A stretch of 64,000 nucleotides of DNA from Rhabditoides inermis (GCA_963966185.1 CAWZYM010000304.1:310001-374000); one strand, 5' to 3'. Shown: positions 14,063-29,805, counted from the first letter of the stretch. The notes: a model not told the origin generated them from the letters alone. A program made the numbers and translations.

Positions 14063-14409
14063 GCACTGCTTTGTCTCGTCCGCCAAGCACTTGTCGATGA
14101 TCTCGTTCTGCTTGTGGTTGTTGATGGCCACCACACCCACCGGGGAAGTAAACACCTGAGCAAGATTCTTCACTACTCCTGGTATTATTACACCCACCTT
14201 ATTCAACTCTATGACCTTGTTGGGGAACAACCGAGGCGTGGGTCCGGCGGAGGAGATGGCACTGTCCGGAGATGCAGACACATCCCGCCACATCGCCTCC
14301 TCAACACAATGGAATGACAAAGGAGTGGAGAGTGGGGTACCTCCTCTCGGTAGAACTCCTCGTCGTACCAATCGTCCCCATCCCAGAAGTCGTCGTCTTG
14401 ATCCGACAT
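10295..14409 (-). CDS. Large alpha-helical protein, about 22 exons, not recognised
   Basis: The protein begins MSDQDDDFWDGDDWYDEEFY at 14409 and ends in KESTILIP at 10297. More than twenty short exons can be read, each flanked by GT-AG sites. Examples are RLFPNKVIELNK (about 14210-14310), SPVGVVAINNHKQNEIIDK (about 14080-14155), FDYILTPAVLCSELLSFL (about 13920-14000), IRPLLDELAGFVERYADK (about 13500-13620), a WSVSKVADLCSRL segment (about 13030-13140), RDERSYILWPDDLLDLVL (about 12590-12700), VCIRKFRNVLSLLFKMLH (about 11470-11570) and WTKEVGRIRQFILDVG (about 10900-11030). The body looks like an extended helical repeat or scaffold protein of roughly 700-800 residues. The tail is Pro/Ser-rich and probably disordered. 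Several introns are filled with GA, GGGAGA, CA or CAA repeats. I do not recognise the family. Confidence 0.6.
12378..12437. repeat. (CA)n microsatellite
   Basis: About 29 perfect CA units lie in an intron of the minus-strand helical protein gene. On the sense strand this is (TG)n. Confidence 0.95.
12724..12860. repeat. (GGGAGA)n purine repeat
   Basis: About 20 near-perfect GGGAGA hexamers form a pure purine strand inside an intron of the large unrecognised minus-strand gene. Regular GGG runs with 3-base spacers can form G-quadruplex or triplex DNA. In the transcript this region is the pyrimidine strand (TCTCCC)n. Confidence 0.95.
13391..13496. repeat. (CAA)n microsatellite
   Basis: Two blocks of CAA units separated by a short AAGAAG interruption, in an intron of the minus-strand helical protein gene. 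The apparent poly-Cys and poly-Leu frames here are artefacts of the repeat. Confidence 0.92.
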
Positions 14410-14418
14410 CTGCAACAC

Positions 14419-14782
14419 TATCAAATTATCCTCCTATCGTCATTCTAAGAAGCGACATAACATATTCTCATATTTCTACCGTAATATCGTAACCCTAAGG
14501 AGCGACAACAGATCGAACTATTCTCCTATCGTAATCCTAAGGAGCGATAACAGATCAAATTATTCTCCTATCGTAATCCTAAGGAGCGACATCAGATACT
14601 CTACTATCCATACCGTAATCCTAAAGATCAACAACATATCAAATTATTCTTTTATCGTATTCCTAACGAGCGACAACAAATCAAATTATTCTCCTATCGT
14701 AATCCTAAGGAGCGATATCAGATCAAAGTATTCTCATATCGTAATCCTAAGCTGAGGAGCGACAACAGATCAAATTATGTCG
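14419..14782. repeat. 42-bp minisatellite (CGTAATCCTAAGGAGCGA unit)
   Basis: Roughly eight degenerate copies of a 42-bp unit lie between the start codon of the large helical protein gene and the 3' end of DHX16. Each copy contains a core like TCGTAATCCTAAGGAGCG followed by an AT-rich part (CAGATCAAATTATTCTCC). Two copies of the same unit recur at about 20537-20617 as part of a duplicated segment. Confidence 0.85.
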
Positions 14783-15132
14783 CCACCACACGGAGCGAGA
14801 GCAGATATACAATTTCCATTTTCACCCAAAAAACTCTTTCGAAACAAACGTTATTATTATTTATCACCGTCTCCGAATTAGACAACAATATCCGTACTCT
14901 ATACACACATTCAACATAATTGAAAGAAAACAGCACGCAGAGACAACAACTATCGACTACAATACAAACTTGAATACATATCAATGAAGACGGGGACACA
15001 TCGAGTAGTGAGTAGAAGGAAACATCGAAGAAGAGCGAGGGAAACAAACGAGAAACGTAGTGTGGATACGCAGAATTCACGATCGTGAATGCAGAAGGCT
15101 GCATGAGCAATGAGCGAGCATCCCTCTCTCTC

Positions 15133-19777
<4,645 letters not shown>

Positions 19778-20075
19778 CCTGAGATGTCACTGAAGAGATA
19801 CGCAATCACAATAAACCAGAAAAGAACGGTCAACAACAACAAAAAAAGCGGAGCAAGATTTTTAAATTTTCGAATAATTTTCGCGCGGAGAGGTATTGGA
19901 GAGGTCAGAACTGCAGAGAAAAGGAGAGAGCATGAACAAATAAGAGAAGACAGACAGCGAAGTTATTAATAGAGCACGCAAATGTGTTTGAAGTGATAGA
20001 CATTTATCTCTAATCGAAATAATGTGACGTAACAAAAAGTAGAGCGGAAGCAAAGCATGAAAATAACATGAGCAA

Positions 20076-20534
20076 ATGAGCATAAACACGAATCACCGGG
20101 AGAATCAAGAGGGGATGAGTGAGATACCGCGGCGCGAAGAAGAGTGTTTTATACCGGTTCCAGACAGGACAGGGGACGAAACAGTGCGGACAAGGGACGG
20201 TGCATATGAACAGGACAAGTGTGTGACATATAGTTACGGTGCACGTGAACAGAACAGGTGTGACATATAGTTAGAATTTGTGAATGGTATATAGGTCAAA
20301 TTTACTCAAAGCGGTTTTAAAAGATGAGAGGGAGGAGCACCCCACTACTGTATCGGGAAGCTCGTTCCAAACCCTCACTACTCTTACCGCGAAACTACCA
20401 TATACCAGCGAATTGGAGACGGTCGACTTCCTCAGCTGACGCCTATTCGGTCGTCTTCCGCTCTGGCGAGAAGGCGGAAGTACCTGCAGGATTCCGCTCA
20501 ACTCATCAGACTCCATGCCCGCCAGTATCCTCAA
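20076..20534 (-). mobile_element. 3' fragment of a non-LTR retrotransposon (LINE)
   Basis: The minus-strand frame 20534-20271 encodes about 87 residues ending in the typical C-terminus of CR1/RTE/Jockey-type reverse transcriptase ORFs: SNSLVYGSFAVRVVRVWNEL, then PDTVV, then SLSSFKTALSKFDL. Downstream on the minus strand is an imperfect tandem repeat of about 37-39 bp (containing TGACATATAGTTA, about 20200-20275), probably part of the 3' UTR. The fragment is 5'-truncated and abuts the DHX16-derived duplicate at 20535. It is not functional. Confidence 0.7.
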
Positions 20535-21130
20535 ACCTATCGTAATCCTAAGGAGCGATAACAGATCAAAGTATTCTCATATCGTAATCCTAAGCTGAGA
20601 AGCGACAACAGATCAAAATATGTCGCCACCACACGGAGCGAGAGCAGATATACAATGTCCATTTTCCCCCCAAAAAAACTCTTTCGCAACAAACATTATT
20701 ATTATTTTTTATCACCGTCTTCAAATTAGACAACAATATCCGTACTCTATACACACATTCAACATAATTGAAAGAAAACAGCACGCAGAAACAACAACTA
20801 TCGACTACAATACATAGTAAGTAGAAGGAAACATCGAAGAAGAGCGAGGGAAACAAACGAGAAACGTAGTGTGGATACGCAGAATTCACGATCGTGAATG
20901 CAGAAGGCTGTATGAGCAATGAGCGAGCATCCCTCTCTCTCAGGCAGTTCCCTCCAGTTCCATATTGCTCTTTCTGCTCTGTTTCGGCATGTTCTTCGTG
21001 GCTGTCCTCCAGTTCCCTGTTCTTGTAGTAGTAGTGCGGAGCCACTTCCAACAACCATGACGACTCGATCAGGCAGATCTCAAAACACAACGTCAATTCC
21101 CCATGAAGTTGAGATAAACTCATACAAAGC
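20535..21130 (-). pseudogene. Duplicated 3' end of DHX16 (last exon, 3' flank and minisatellite)
   Basis: This block is a diverged copy of about 14690-15310. It contains two minisatellite units, the 3' flank and the final DHX16 exon. The exon copy still reads [14 protein letters not shown], but it has gained an extra TAC codon and lost two bases after GELED-equivalent sequence (RELED then SHEEH), so the normal tail and stop are lost. A segment of about 46 bp present in the original flank (about 14968-15013) is missing. Similarity stops sharply at about 21130, within what would be the upstream intron (ATAAACTCATACAAAGCC shared, then divergent). The copy lies about 760 bp upstream of the DHX16 start codon, in the same orientation as the gene. 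Confidence 0.88.
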
Positions 21131-21566
21131 CTCTTCCTCTCCTCTATGTTTCTCACCTGCTGTCTGTGTGATCCCCTTTGTTTTTGTATATGTTATAGTG
21201 TCACTGAGTGTCCATCTGTTCATACAGCAAAATTCTGCTGCGGCGCCTCGCAAAATTGAACACTTCTTCTTCTGTAGTTGCGACTACCTATGAATGGCAA
21301 TTGTATTTTTTCTTTCGTTCGGAGTACGAAAAAACCTCTTCGTCGTTGCACTTTAACCAGTTATTACCACTCAAACGATCCGTAGTGTAGTGCCCACCTG
21401 AAAGGTTTGTGCACACGATTAGTACACAATTGCTTACCTGCGCCCAAAGGCTTGTGATTGACTACACCGATCAGCGAATATGTTTTATATTTGCAACGAT
21501 ATAGTGAAGACACGGAATACCACATTTTCAATTCCGAATTGAATAAAAGCAAAATCGATGTGATGT

Positions 21567-24500
21567 CTAAATTCCAAGATTGAATTTGGATCGTGAAAAC
21601 GAAACTATCATACTTGTATTGCAGAGACAGTATTCGTGGCTTCGTATGACCTCCCAATCAGAGTCAGTCTATAATCAGAAAAAAAACATGACGATTAACA
21701 TAATAACATGAAAAAAACTGACCAGGTGAAATACAATAATATTGCACTCCAAATAAGAAGCAAAGAGAACCAAAGTATCAGTACTTGTTTCTCCACACCA
21801 ATTTACCTCTTCAAATATGTCTTCATGTTCTTTTTGGAATAGATCGATCTAAATTTCGAAACGTTATCATTTTGCATAATACAACTCACTGATTTCTTGA
21901 GAATGCGATTGCCAGTGTAGTGTCCACTTATCGAAAGACATACAGCTCTGCAATCAATCATTTAAATCCAAAGAACAAAAAAGGCTCACCGTAACAAGGC
22001 TCTGTTTGAGGATAAATTTAGTCGATTATGTTGGATTTTGTCGGGCCTTACATGCTCGGCAACGTAATCATCTTTACCGTCAGTGTCTTTGGGCCTGTGC
22101 AGAAACGCGTGTTTAAACATTGAAGCACTACCAGTGCCACGTACATGTACAACGTCTCGAGCTTCACGCACCAACTTCTCTTCCACGCTTCGCTAGGCCA
22201 GCTGAAATGGAAGGGCGTTGGTGCCGCAGCGGTAGCTGGCGATGGCAATGGAGACGCGCGTGTGTGTGGCAATGGAAACGCTGGATCAGGTGGCAATGCG
22301 GCTGCTGGGGCGAGCGTTCTGCATTAGTTTGGATTAGAAATTCATTAACTTGCTTACTCACCCCTTCTCTTTTTTCTTTTCACTTCTTGATGGTCTCGGT
22401 TTTTTTGTCAGGCGATTCCGTCTTATTTCACAACTGTTTTTGCGCTTCGCCTTCCGGCGCTCCTCTCTGTTAGGGTAGAAGGTCGAATCCAAATCACTCT
22501 TTTTCTCATTCGTCTAAAGCAAAAATATCATTTCTGGGTTTCATATAGTTATAGACCTGCTCGATCGCAATACTGTCTTCGCCTCCTCCCGGTGTGGATC
22601 CATGTTCAATATCCATGTTCTACACGTTAAAAACACGACAATGGCTGGGTTACTAGTATGCAATGACTCACATAAAGAAGAGAATCCCTAATTGGTGAAT
22701 CGTCTCGCTCCTCCATAACATAAATAAACTGAATCAAAATGAAAATACAAAAAATATACGTCCTATGTACCTTTTTAAGAATGGCTTGTATTTCCTTGAT
22801 TCTCGAGGTATCTACAATCATTAATCTGAATTGTTGTAATGTTATGAACTTGACTAGTTTATAAATATTTTCACCGTGGCAATTTTTTGAATGATATGAA
22901 CTTTAGTCTCCCACACGTCTTTTTACATCTAAATCGTAAACAAGTTACACTATTATTGAACCAACATTACATTTTACAAGTTGGTGGTTGCATATAATCG
23001 CTGTGAAAAGCCGTTGGATTGAAAAACATTCTGTAAACATTAATCCTAGTAACTGTTGTTGTTTGAACACAATTACAACCTGGAAAGTTCATCCGTACTT
23101 TCGTACATCACCAAAAAGTACATCATCAAAAAGTACATCACATGACGTCACGAGTACATCACATGACGCCATGTGATGTATAGTGGGTCCCCCGTTTTCG
23201 CGGTCCTCCAATTACGAGAAATGAGGCAGACACAAACCAGACAATCGGTCGATTATGGAAATGATCTCTATTCCAAGGGGCGATTGTCGGTTTTGTCGAA
23301 TATCTTGACCATGAATGAAAAATCTTCAAATTTTGCTACGTAGGTTTGTTTGTATGCCTATCAAGTATTCGCTCATTAATTTTTGTGAAATTTTATTCAA
23401 TACGAACCGAGTTATTTCCAAATTTGTGTACAAAATAGAGGATAACTGCGAGTTGGTAGCTCAACTTTGATACAGAATAAGAGTACTCTAACGGGAGAAA
23501 GAATCCATGATTATACATGTTGAGTTTTTTTCACTAGAAAACTGTTTAATATGGATTTTAATTTTACCCAATTTCATATTTTGCTAATTATTATAAATGC
23601 CAGACTAAATTTTCCAAATTTTCGTACGTAGAGGTCCAGTAAACGGGTTTCAGAAGCTACCATCCAAAAATTGTAGAAAAATATTCATCTGCTGAGGAGT
23701 TATTTCCGTTTATCGATAAGATATCGATCACGACTTCAATGAGAAAAAATCGAAACTACGAAGACGTCACGTACTCGTTTTTGCCTGAGGCTATTGGTAT
23801 TCAAATTGGGAACAATCTATCGCATTTCAATCACATTTAGATCACTTTTCAAAATATGACGCGGTTACGGTAGTTGCTGCGCTGGTGGCACAGTTCATTT
23901 CCCTACATTGCGTATGCCATCTCATTCACACCGCTAACCGGTCTAGAAAGTGAAAAATTAACTAGCGAAACGCGTCTGGTATCTCAATTTATCAGTCGGG
24001 ACTGTCACATCTCGTATTCCATTTTTCGTTTCGGCGGACCGCGAAAACGGGGGACCCACTATACTTTTTGGTGAAGTACTGATGTACGGATGAACTTTCC
24101 AGATATAGGTTGCCTACTTCTGATCATAGTTAACAAAAAGTGTTTCCATTGTGGAGTCGTAGTTCATTGTTGTACCCGTAAGTTGGCATAGTATTCTGGA
24201 AGTGATATGCAATGTGAACTACAGAAACACTAGTCTCAATACTGTATGATGTTTGTTTGACTCACGTTGTTCGGCGAATAATTTGAAATATAGACCGAAT
24301 ACTACTTGATTCGACCACTGTACTTTTATCAAGGATGTGGCACAGCAATTCAAAGGCGTCCTAGATAAACATATTGAATACTAACGCACTAAATTTTACT
24401 TTACCTGTTGCTGAAAGTTCTGAAACTGTTCAAAATCGATTCCGATAAGATAACGTAATTCTCTCAATTTTTTAAATAGTACTCCTGATGGTTCTCTCAT

Positions 24501-24897
24501 GGAATTAAATACAGAAGAAACAGCTCTGAAACCACTATGATTATTAAATATCTCGATCAGATCTATTTCAAACAACGCGCCGGATCAATGGAAGATTTGG
24601 TGCTCTGAAACGAGACACCTTCATATCAGCTAGAACAGCAACTCCAGTAACATAGCTCTTGCACGCATATAATAACTGTACAACACAGTTAATATAGCAT
24701 GAGTTTGTTCCACTAGGGTTCACTAGCCTGAAAACGAAAGTATAAGCATAATCAAGAAGCTAACCCTTCGTGGGAAGTCTTGTGTGTATTTTCTTTGTAT
24801 TTTTCATTTACACTCTCCTTCCACATGCATCTAAAACTTTAGCATTTTCTTCTACGTGGTATAGTGACAATACTTACCTGGACACTCTGTTGCTCAT
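21567..24897 (-). CDS. Probable ubiquitin carboxyl-terminal hydrolase (USP-type), divergent
   Basis: The minus-strand exons begin MSNRVS (24878-24897) and continue LVNPSGTNSCYINCVVQLLY (24619-24727), which matches the Cys box of USP cysteine proteases (N..GxxCYxNxxxQ.L). The next exons include LRELRYLIGIDFEQFQNFQQ|DAFELLCHILDK (about 24420-24540 and 24266-24360), matching the QQDAxEFL motif. Further down are exons KEIQAILKK and FIYVMEERDDSPIRD, a basic Lys/Arg-rich linker (about 22370-22515), the stretch RPKDTDGKDDYVAEHVR (22000-22100) and SISGHYTGNRILKKS (21890-21947), whose GHYT could be the His box. The last exon (21567-21668) ends in SKFNLGI. The total is perhaps 330-350 residues. The join after the Cys-box exon is unresolved. 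A DNA transposon sits in the intron between 22.8 and 24.26 kb. Confidence 0.48.
23081..24101. mobile_element. Non-autonomous DNA transposon with terminal inverted repeats
   Basis: The outer ends are exact inverted repeats of 18 bp (TGGAAAGTTCATCCGTAC, 23081-23098 and 24084-24101). The inner arms carry a 28-bp inverted repeat (TATAGTGGGTCCCCCGTTTT..., 23179-23206 and 24036-24063). The CCAAAAAGTA segment between them is also shared, so the whole is best read as one element whose left arm has a small internal expansion (repeats of AAAAGTACATCA). No transposase frame is present. The TATA at the inner boundary would also allow a second reading: a TA-target mariner/pogo-like element nested in another. 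It sits in an intron of the probable ubiquitin protease gene. Confidence 0.8.
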
Positions 24898-24913
24898 GCC
24901 CATGTATTGCAAG

Positions 24914-25474
24914 GATAGTAGGACGGAACTGCAAAAGGACAGAGTTGCATTTGAGTTTTGGACGGAGTTGCAACACAAAAAGGACGGATTTGCAACATCG
25001 CCGAAACGGAGAGCGGTAAAACTAGAATGTTCAATTAGTCAATGTCGTAGTGGAGCGGAGGATTTTATTCACAAATCATTATTATTTTTTTTCGTAAAAA
25101 AACGGCTTTTTTCAAACTATTGTTGTATAGTATTGTTACTTGAAACATATTCAGTTGATATGTTATATAATGTTACACAAATTATGTTTATTTTACTACT
25201 TATTTTACTATTTTATTTTACTATTTTGCTACTTTTTCTGTTGTTTTGATCGAGAAGAGAGGACCGCGTCTTCGTTCGGCAGTGCCGTCATGACTCTCAC
25301 CTGTCCTTTTTATTGATAGTTTTCCTCCAAAAATCCAGATCTGTGATTTTAGTCTGTTATTGTTATTTGTTCAGTTTGTCGTTCAAAAGATAAATCCTGT
25401 GAAACTGAGATTCCATTGTTTCGAATCATTTTCTCGCAACTCCGTCCTACTCGTTTGCAACTCCGTCCGAGCAA
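24914..25474. mobile_element. Inverted-repeat element with GGACGGAGTTGCAA ends
   Basis: The left end contains GGACGGAACTGCAAAAGGAC and further copies of GGACGGAGTTGCAAC. The right end (about 25437-25473) carries the reverse complement twice (TTGCAACTCCGTCC, CGCAACTCCGTCC). The interior is AT-rich and non-coding. It looks like a roughly 560-bp MITE with doublet terminal repeats. It begins about 17 bp upstream of the start codon of the probable ubiquitin protease gene, so it probably overlaps that promoter or 5' UTR. Confidence 0.65.
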
Positions 25475-25775
25475 TTAAAAGCTACGTCAATAGTACACAA
25501 TTCCAGCGAGTGGAAGAAATTTGACCAGACCAACAACACTTGAGAAAGTGACTCTCCCCCCTCTCTCTCACTCTCTCGGTCAGCCAATGCACAGCCTACT
25601 CCACTTCTATCGATTCTCAGACTCTGTCGCTCTCTTTCCTATCCATCCACTATGTCGCACAGCCTTCTTTCATCTCGATCCACAGTATCGATCAGTCAAT
25701 ACACAGCGTGTATTCCGTCCCTAACATCTTCCTCTTCCTCTCTCTCTCTCTTACTCTCCCACCACGCCATCTCTA

Positions 25776-26631
25776 ACAAGCAAATGGCATCAGGTCACCC
25801 CCACAACTCGCTATGTTATGATGGAATCTTGTAGACATGCCCCATACCAAGCCCTAGCCAAAATTAAAAATCTCGGAGAGCACCGGAAGTGTCTTAATTA
25901 AGCACCGGAAGTTCACGTGCATTTCCATGCGCGATAGGTCATTGCGCATGACATACCAAAATGAGGACTGTGAAACAACGGTTCGGCGGCCAAGTGGCTA
26001 GTGTGCTAACTCGGTATTAGTGATGACTATGGTACGGTCCCCGTTGGTGCAAAACGTTTTGCCAAATTTGAAACACATTTTTACGATAGAAAAAACACAA
26101 GTATAAGATCATAGTAAAAAAAAAAATTCAGAAGTTATTTGAGTTATTCAAAGGTTCTCGTGTGCTTCATTTGGAAGATTGATGAAAGGGATGACTAATT
26201 CTCCAGCTCCACAGTCGATTTATGCTCTAATAGTGCAAGTAAGAATAAAGAAACCAATTGAAGATCAAAATTCACCCATTTTTCATTTCTGATGTAAATA
26301 CTTGATGCAAAAATGTGTTTCAAATTCGGCAAAAGTTTTGCACCGGCAGGTACCGTACCTTGGTCGTCACTAATTCTGAATTAGTTCATTAGCCACTAGG
26401 CCGCCGAATCGTTGTTTCGCTGTCCTCGTTTCGGGATGTCATGCTCAATGACCTATCGCGCATGGAAATGCACGTGAACTTCCGGTGACTATTTAGGACA
26501 CTTCCGGTGCTCTCCGAGATTTTTTTTTTAATTTTGGTTAGGGCTTGGTATGGGGCATGTCTACAAGATTCCATCATAACATAGCGAGTTGTGGGGGGGG
26601 GGGGGGGGGTGATTTGTTACCATTTGCTTGT
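25776..26631. mobile_element. Long palindromic (foldback) element
   Basis: The region 25776-26631 is one inverted repeat with arms of about 300 bp. The outer ends read ACAAGCAAATGG / CCATTTGCTTGT. Further in, both arms share CAACTCGCTATGTTATGATG, GACATGCCCCATACCAAGCC, the paired phrase CACCGGAAGTTCACGTGCAT, CATGCGCGATAGGTCATTG, a GGCGGCC..TGGCTA block and a block with GCAAAACGTTTTGCC-like sequence. The centre (about 26100-26290) is unpaired. The arms differ by small changes, including a G run of about 17 in the right arm (26593-26609). There is no ORF of note. It has the form of a foldback-type DNA element. Confidence 0.85.
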
Positions 26632-26639
26632 AAGAACGA

Positions 26640-28999
26640 AGGGGAAATGTGATTGGAGTGGTTCGTGACAGAAATGACCGAGGTATGGCAGGGTTGGGAA
26701 GAAATGATCAGAGGGAACGCGACACTCACTCGCCTGGTTGCAGTGACGGCACGGAGAGAAATGACCGAGCCAGAGACCGCTTGTCTCACCAAGACCGTTA
26801 TCCATCGCATGATAATTACGAGAGACATGCGAATGCACTGAACTGTGTCGCGAGTTTGGTGTGGCAAGAAGCATGACGCTGGGCGTGAAACGTCGCACAT
26901 ATGCAGTCGGATATGCTTCTCCTCCATATCTCCACGTCTCACGCATTCATGAATGCACCCCATATAAAGCGCTCTCGAATCGCGAGGTGGCGCCAAGCGG
27001 TCACACCCGGGTTACTGAAACTCACCTGTGTATTACTATCATACTGTTCCAGTTATTTGCAACCGGCACGGACGCCGGCGAGAATCCTTCCAGTTATTTG
27101 TTAAAACTTTCACCCACCATCCTCCCGCTCCATCCATTATTTCAAGTTCGAAAGCAGCTCCTCGAAATATTTGTTTGATTTCTTTGGCTATTTAGAATTT
27201 CCGCGCACCTGCGCATCACAACCGTAATTCAAACATGATTTCTTTGAATCAGCTGTTTGGTTGTTTTTGTTGTTTGTTGATCTTGGATGTTTTTTTTTTA
27301 TTAATTCGCTGTCTTATCGCCATCTTCTCAAGTTTAAAGAGCTTTAGTACTTTCTCAAAGCGGAGAGTATGTAGTTTCTAAACGGCCGAAAATAAATTTG
27401 TCGTGAACACGCCATTTTCGTATTCGTCTATGTTTCATTCTTTCATTCCATGATTGTGTACATGATGTTGTTTATTGCAGTTAAATCACGTTAGAGCTGT
27501 CGTGTGCTCTGGCCACAATTAATGAGCATGATGATGTCAGCGCGCGCAGACCAGTACCCGCCCGCACCATCTTCCTTCGACAGTGGAGATGGCTAACATC
27601 CGCTGTCTGATACATGATCAGGTAAGCATAACAACAGTTTTCTCGTGATAAGCGGTTATTGTAACTAGTTAAGTTTTTTTAAATCATATTCGCGTGGCTT
27701 GCAGATGCCGTCCGTGCCGAGCGCCCTCATCTACCCAACCCGTCGATGTGCATGATGTCCTGCCCTCTCCTACATACAACCCAAAGTAAGGTGTGATGTA
27801 ATCACTTTAGATAATCTCAATTATGTTCTATTTCTGTTAATCTGAAAGAATCAAGCAGGGAAAGTTGTTACACAATGTCTCAAAGTTGAAACATATTTTG
27901 TGCAGGTACTGGGGGATGATGCTCGCGCGTCAACAAATCTACGTCGACCAGCCGCACACACTCCGGACACAAGTTCCAAACCGATAGTCTGTCATGTATA
28001 AAAACTAATACGTTTAATACTGACATCTTTTCCCTTTTATGTGAAATGATTTGCATAAACGTGTACTGTAGTGATTGATGTTCCGTGATTGTGTAGAATT
28101 TGTTGATGAAAGTGAGGCATGGTTTTTAAAATGAATTTTTTTTTACTTTGAAAAATGGAGGAAGCGTCGAGGCTGGAAGGAATAGGTAGGTCGCAATGCT
28201 CTTTTTCTCAGCCGCTCTCTCGCGCTCTGCCCTATTTCACCGCCCTGTGCTCTCTCAGTCAGCGAAAGAGCGTATCTCGTTAGCAATACCCCTGTAACTC
28301 TCACGGCAAAGCGTCATATTCAACAATACACATACATTACAATCCAATTTATGAGACAAATTATACACACGGAAATAATACAAACACTTCCATTAACATC
28401 TGACAAAAACGGGTCGACAGTGCGGAGTCGCGCAATGATCACTGACGACCCGATAATACCCCGCGCGTCCCCCGCTATCCTAGCGCGCGACACCCGGACG
28501 TTTCTCTTGGAGCATGTTCCAAGGGCTTAATATCTATGAGTATGCAACCTAAATTCATACCCAAGGTCTCGTTCGAAGCGTAATTTATCACTTCAAAAAA
28601 GTGGTTCCAGGCACAACACCAGAAAAATAATTCTGTAAGATATGGTCAAATTAAACTTTTAATTATTTTTTTTATTTTGAACAATATTTAACCGATTTCA
28701 GTGCGTGCGACCACTTTTGTAGTACTGTGATTTATTTTCATGACTTTGAATTAATTTATAATACAGTATTCATGAATATTAAGGCGATCAGTTTTTGAAA
28801 ATTTCGTAGTGTCGTTCACGTGCGCCGTTTCTTATGTTCGGGACCCGAAAATTGGCGCGCAAACTCGTGGCACGGCTTGAACGGAGACAACTCGGTGTGC
28901 TTACTACCTTTTGTTTTTTTGTTTATGTTGTTAAAAAATGTTGTTTATGTTGTTTAGGTTAGTGAATGTTTTCTTCACTGTTTTCATATATATTTTCAG
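26640..28999. other. No confident gene
   Basis: This 2.3-kb stretch has only short open frames. A possible spliced transcript runs from an ATG at 27588 (MANIRCLIHDQ, then a GTAAGC donor) to an exon at about 27706, but it stops within 27 codons, so it could be a non-coding RNA or chance. The remainder is AT-rich and without recognisable repeats. Confidence 0.4.
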
Positions 29000-29626
29000 A
29001 TGAGTAGCGAGTTTCCTGCTCAGTATCTTCACCCCGACAAGTTTGCTCCGAAGCCGCTGCCTGAAGACTTCTATTTTGCCGTCCTAGGACAGTCTGCCAA
29101 TGACCAAAACGGTACGTACGTTTTATCCATCTCAATGTTTACGAAACGTACATTCTTACTGGTTGTTAGATAACTGATAAATAACGACATTGTACCATCA
29201 TATTCACAGTAACATAGCCCAGTTAGTCTTGTGCCTTGTCACCTCACCTCGCTTAATTAACTTTGTCACTGATAAGGCATGTTTAGACCTGGACCAGACC
29301 AACAACACGTCGGAGATCCACGCGGACTTCCTGCCACCGGTGAGGGCGGAGCCAATAGTCGACAGACTCATGCGAGAGAACCACAAGACGATAGAAAACG
29401 ACGCCGTCAGACAGGTATGTTTTGCATATATATTTAGTAAAACATAAACACGCATATCCTTAATTTGATTTAGGTAGCATCGACGTCGGCGAACGTGTCT
29501 TCGTCGCAGTTCGGCAACCTGGTTCCCCTCTCGTTCGACGAGGACGCGTTGATCAGGGAGGAGGAGCTGCGACGGGCAGAGAAGAGACACAGGGCACTCC
29601 CGGCAACCATCAAGAACAAGTACTAG
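29000..29626 (+). CDS. Short conserved-looking protein of unknown function
   Basis: Three exons (29000-29111, 29287-29414, 29474-29626) join in phase to about 130 residues. It starts MSSEFPAQYLHPDKFAPKPL and has no signal peptide or membrane span. The middle is acidic and polar (EIHADFLPPVRAEPIVDRLM). The C-terminal part is a charged helix (DEDALIREEELRRAEKRHRA) ending in KNKY. The start codon follows directly on a splice acceptor (ttttcag), so an untranslated 5' exon is expected. The next gene, MED8, begins only 180 bp downstream on the same strand, also directly after an acceptor. I do not recognise the family. Confidence 0.62.
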
Positions 29627-29805
29627 ACTACTGGTTATCATGATACTCATACGATCTCTTTTTCACCTATCCCACTCAGCTCACTTGCCTTATGTTGTAT
29701 AAAAAATTTCAAGTATGTGCGCCTTTTTTTGTTGTACACTCTAAAGCGTTTTATTCGTTTCAATACCTTCACCGATTTGCTTACGGTTTTCATTTGGTTG
29801 TGTAG

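Noticed and set aside
14419..14782. CRISPR-like array
   Set aside because: The repeats are a contiguous degenerate 42-bp minisatellite in an animal genome, with no unique spacers of constant length.
20590..21156. A second DHX16-related gene
   Set aside because: Only the last exon and flank are present and the frame is broken after RELED; there is no upstream helicase sequence.
27588..27990. Small gene starting MANIRCLIHDQ
   Set aside because: The spliced frame stops within about 27 codons; no feature supports translation, though a non-coding RNA is possible.
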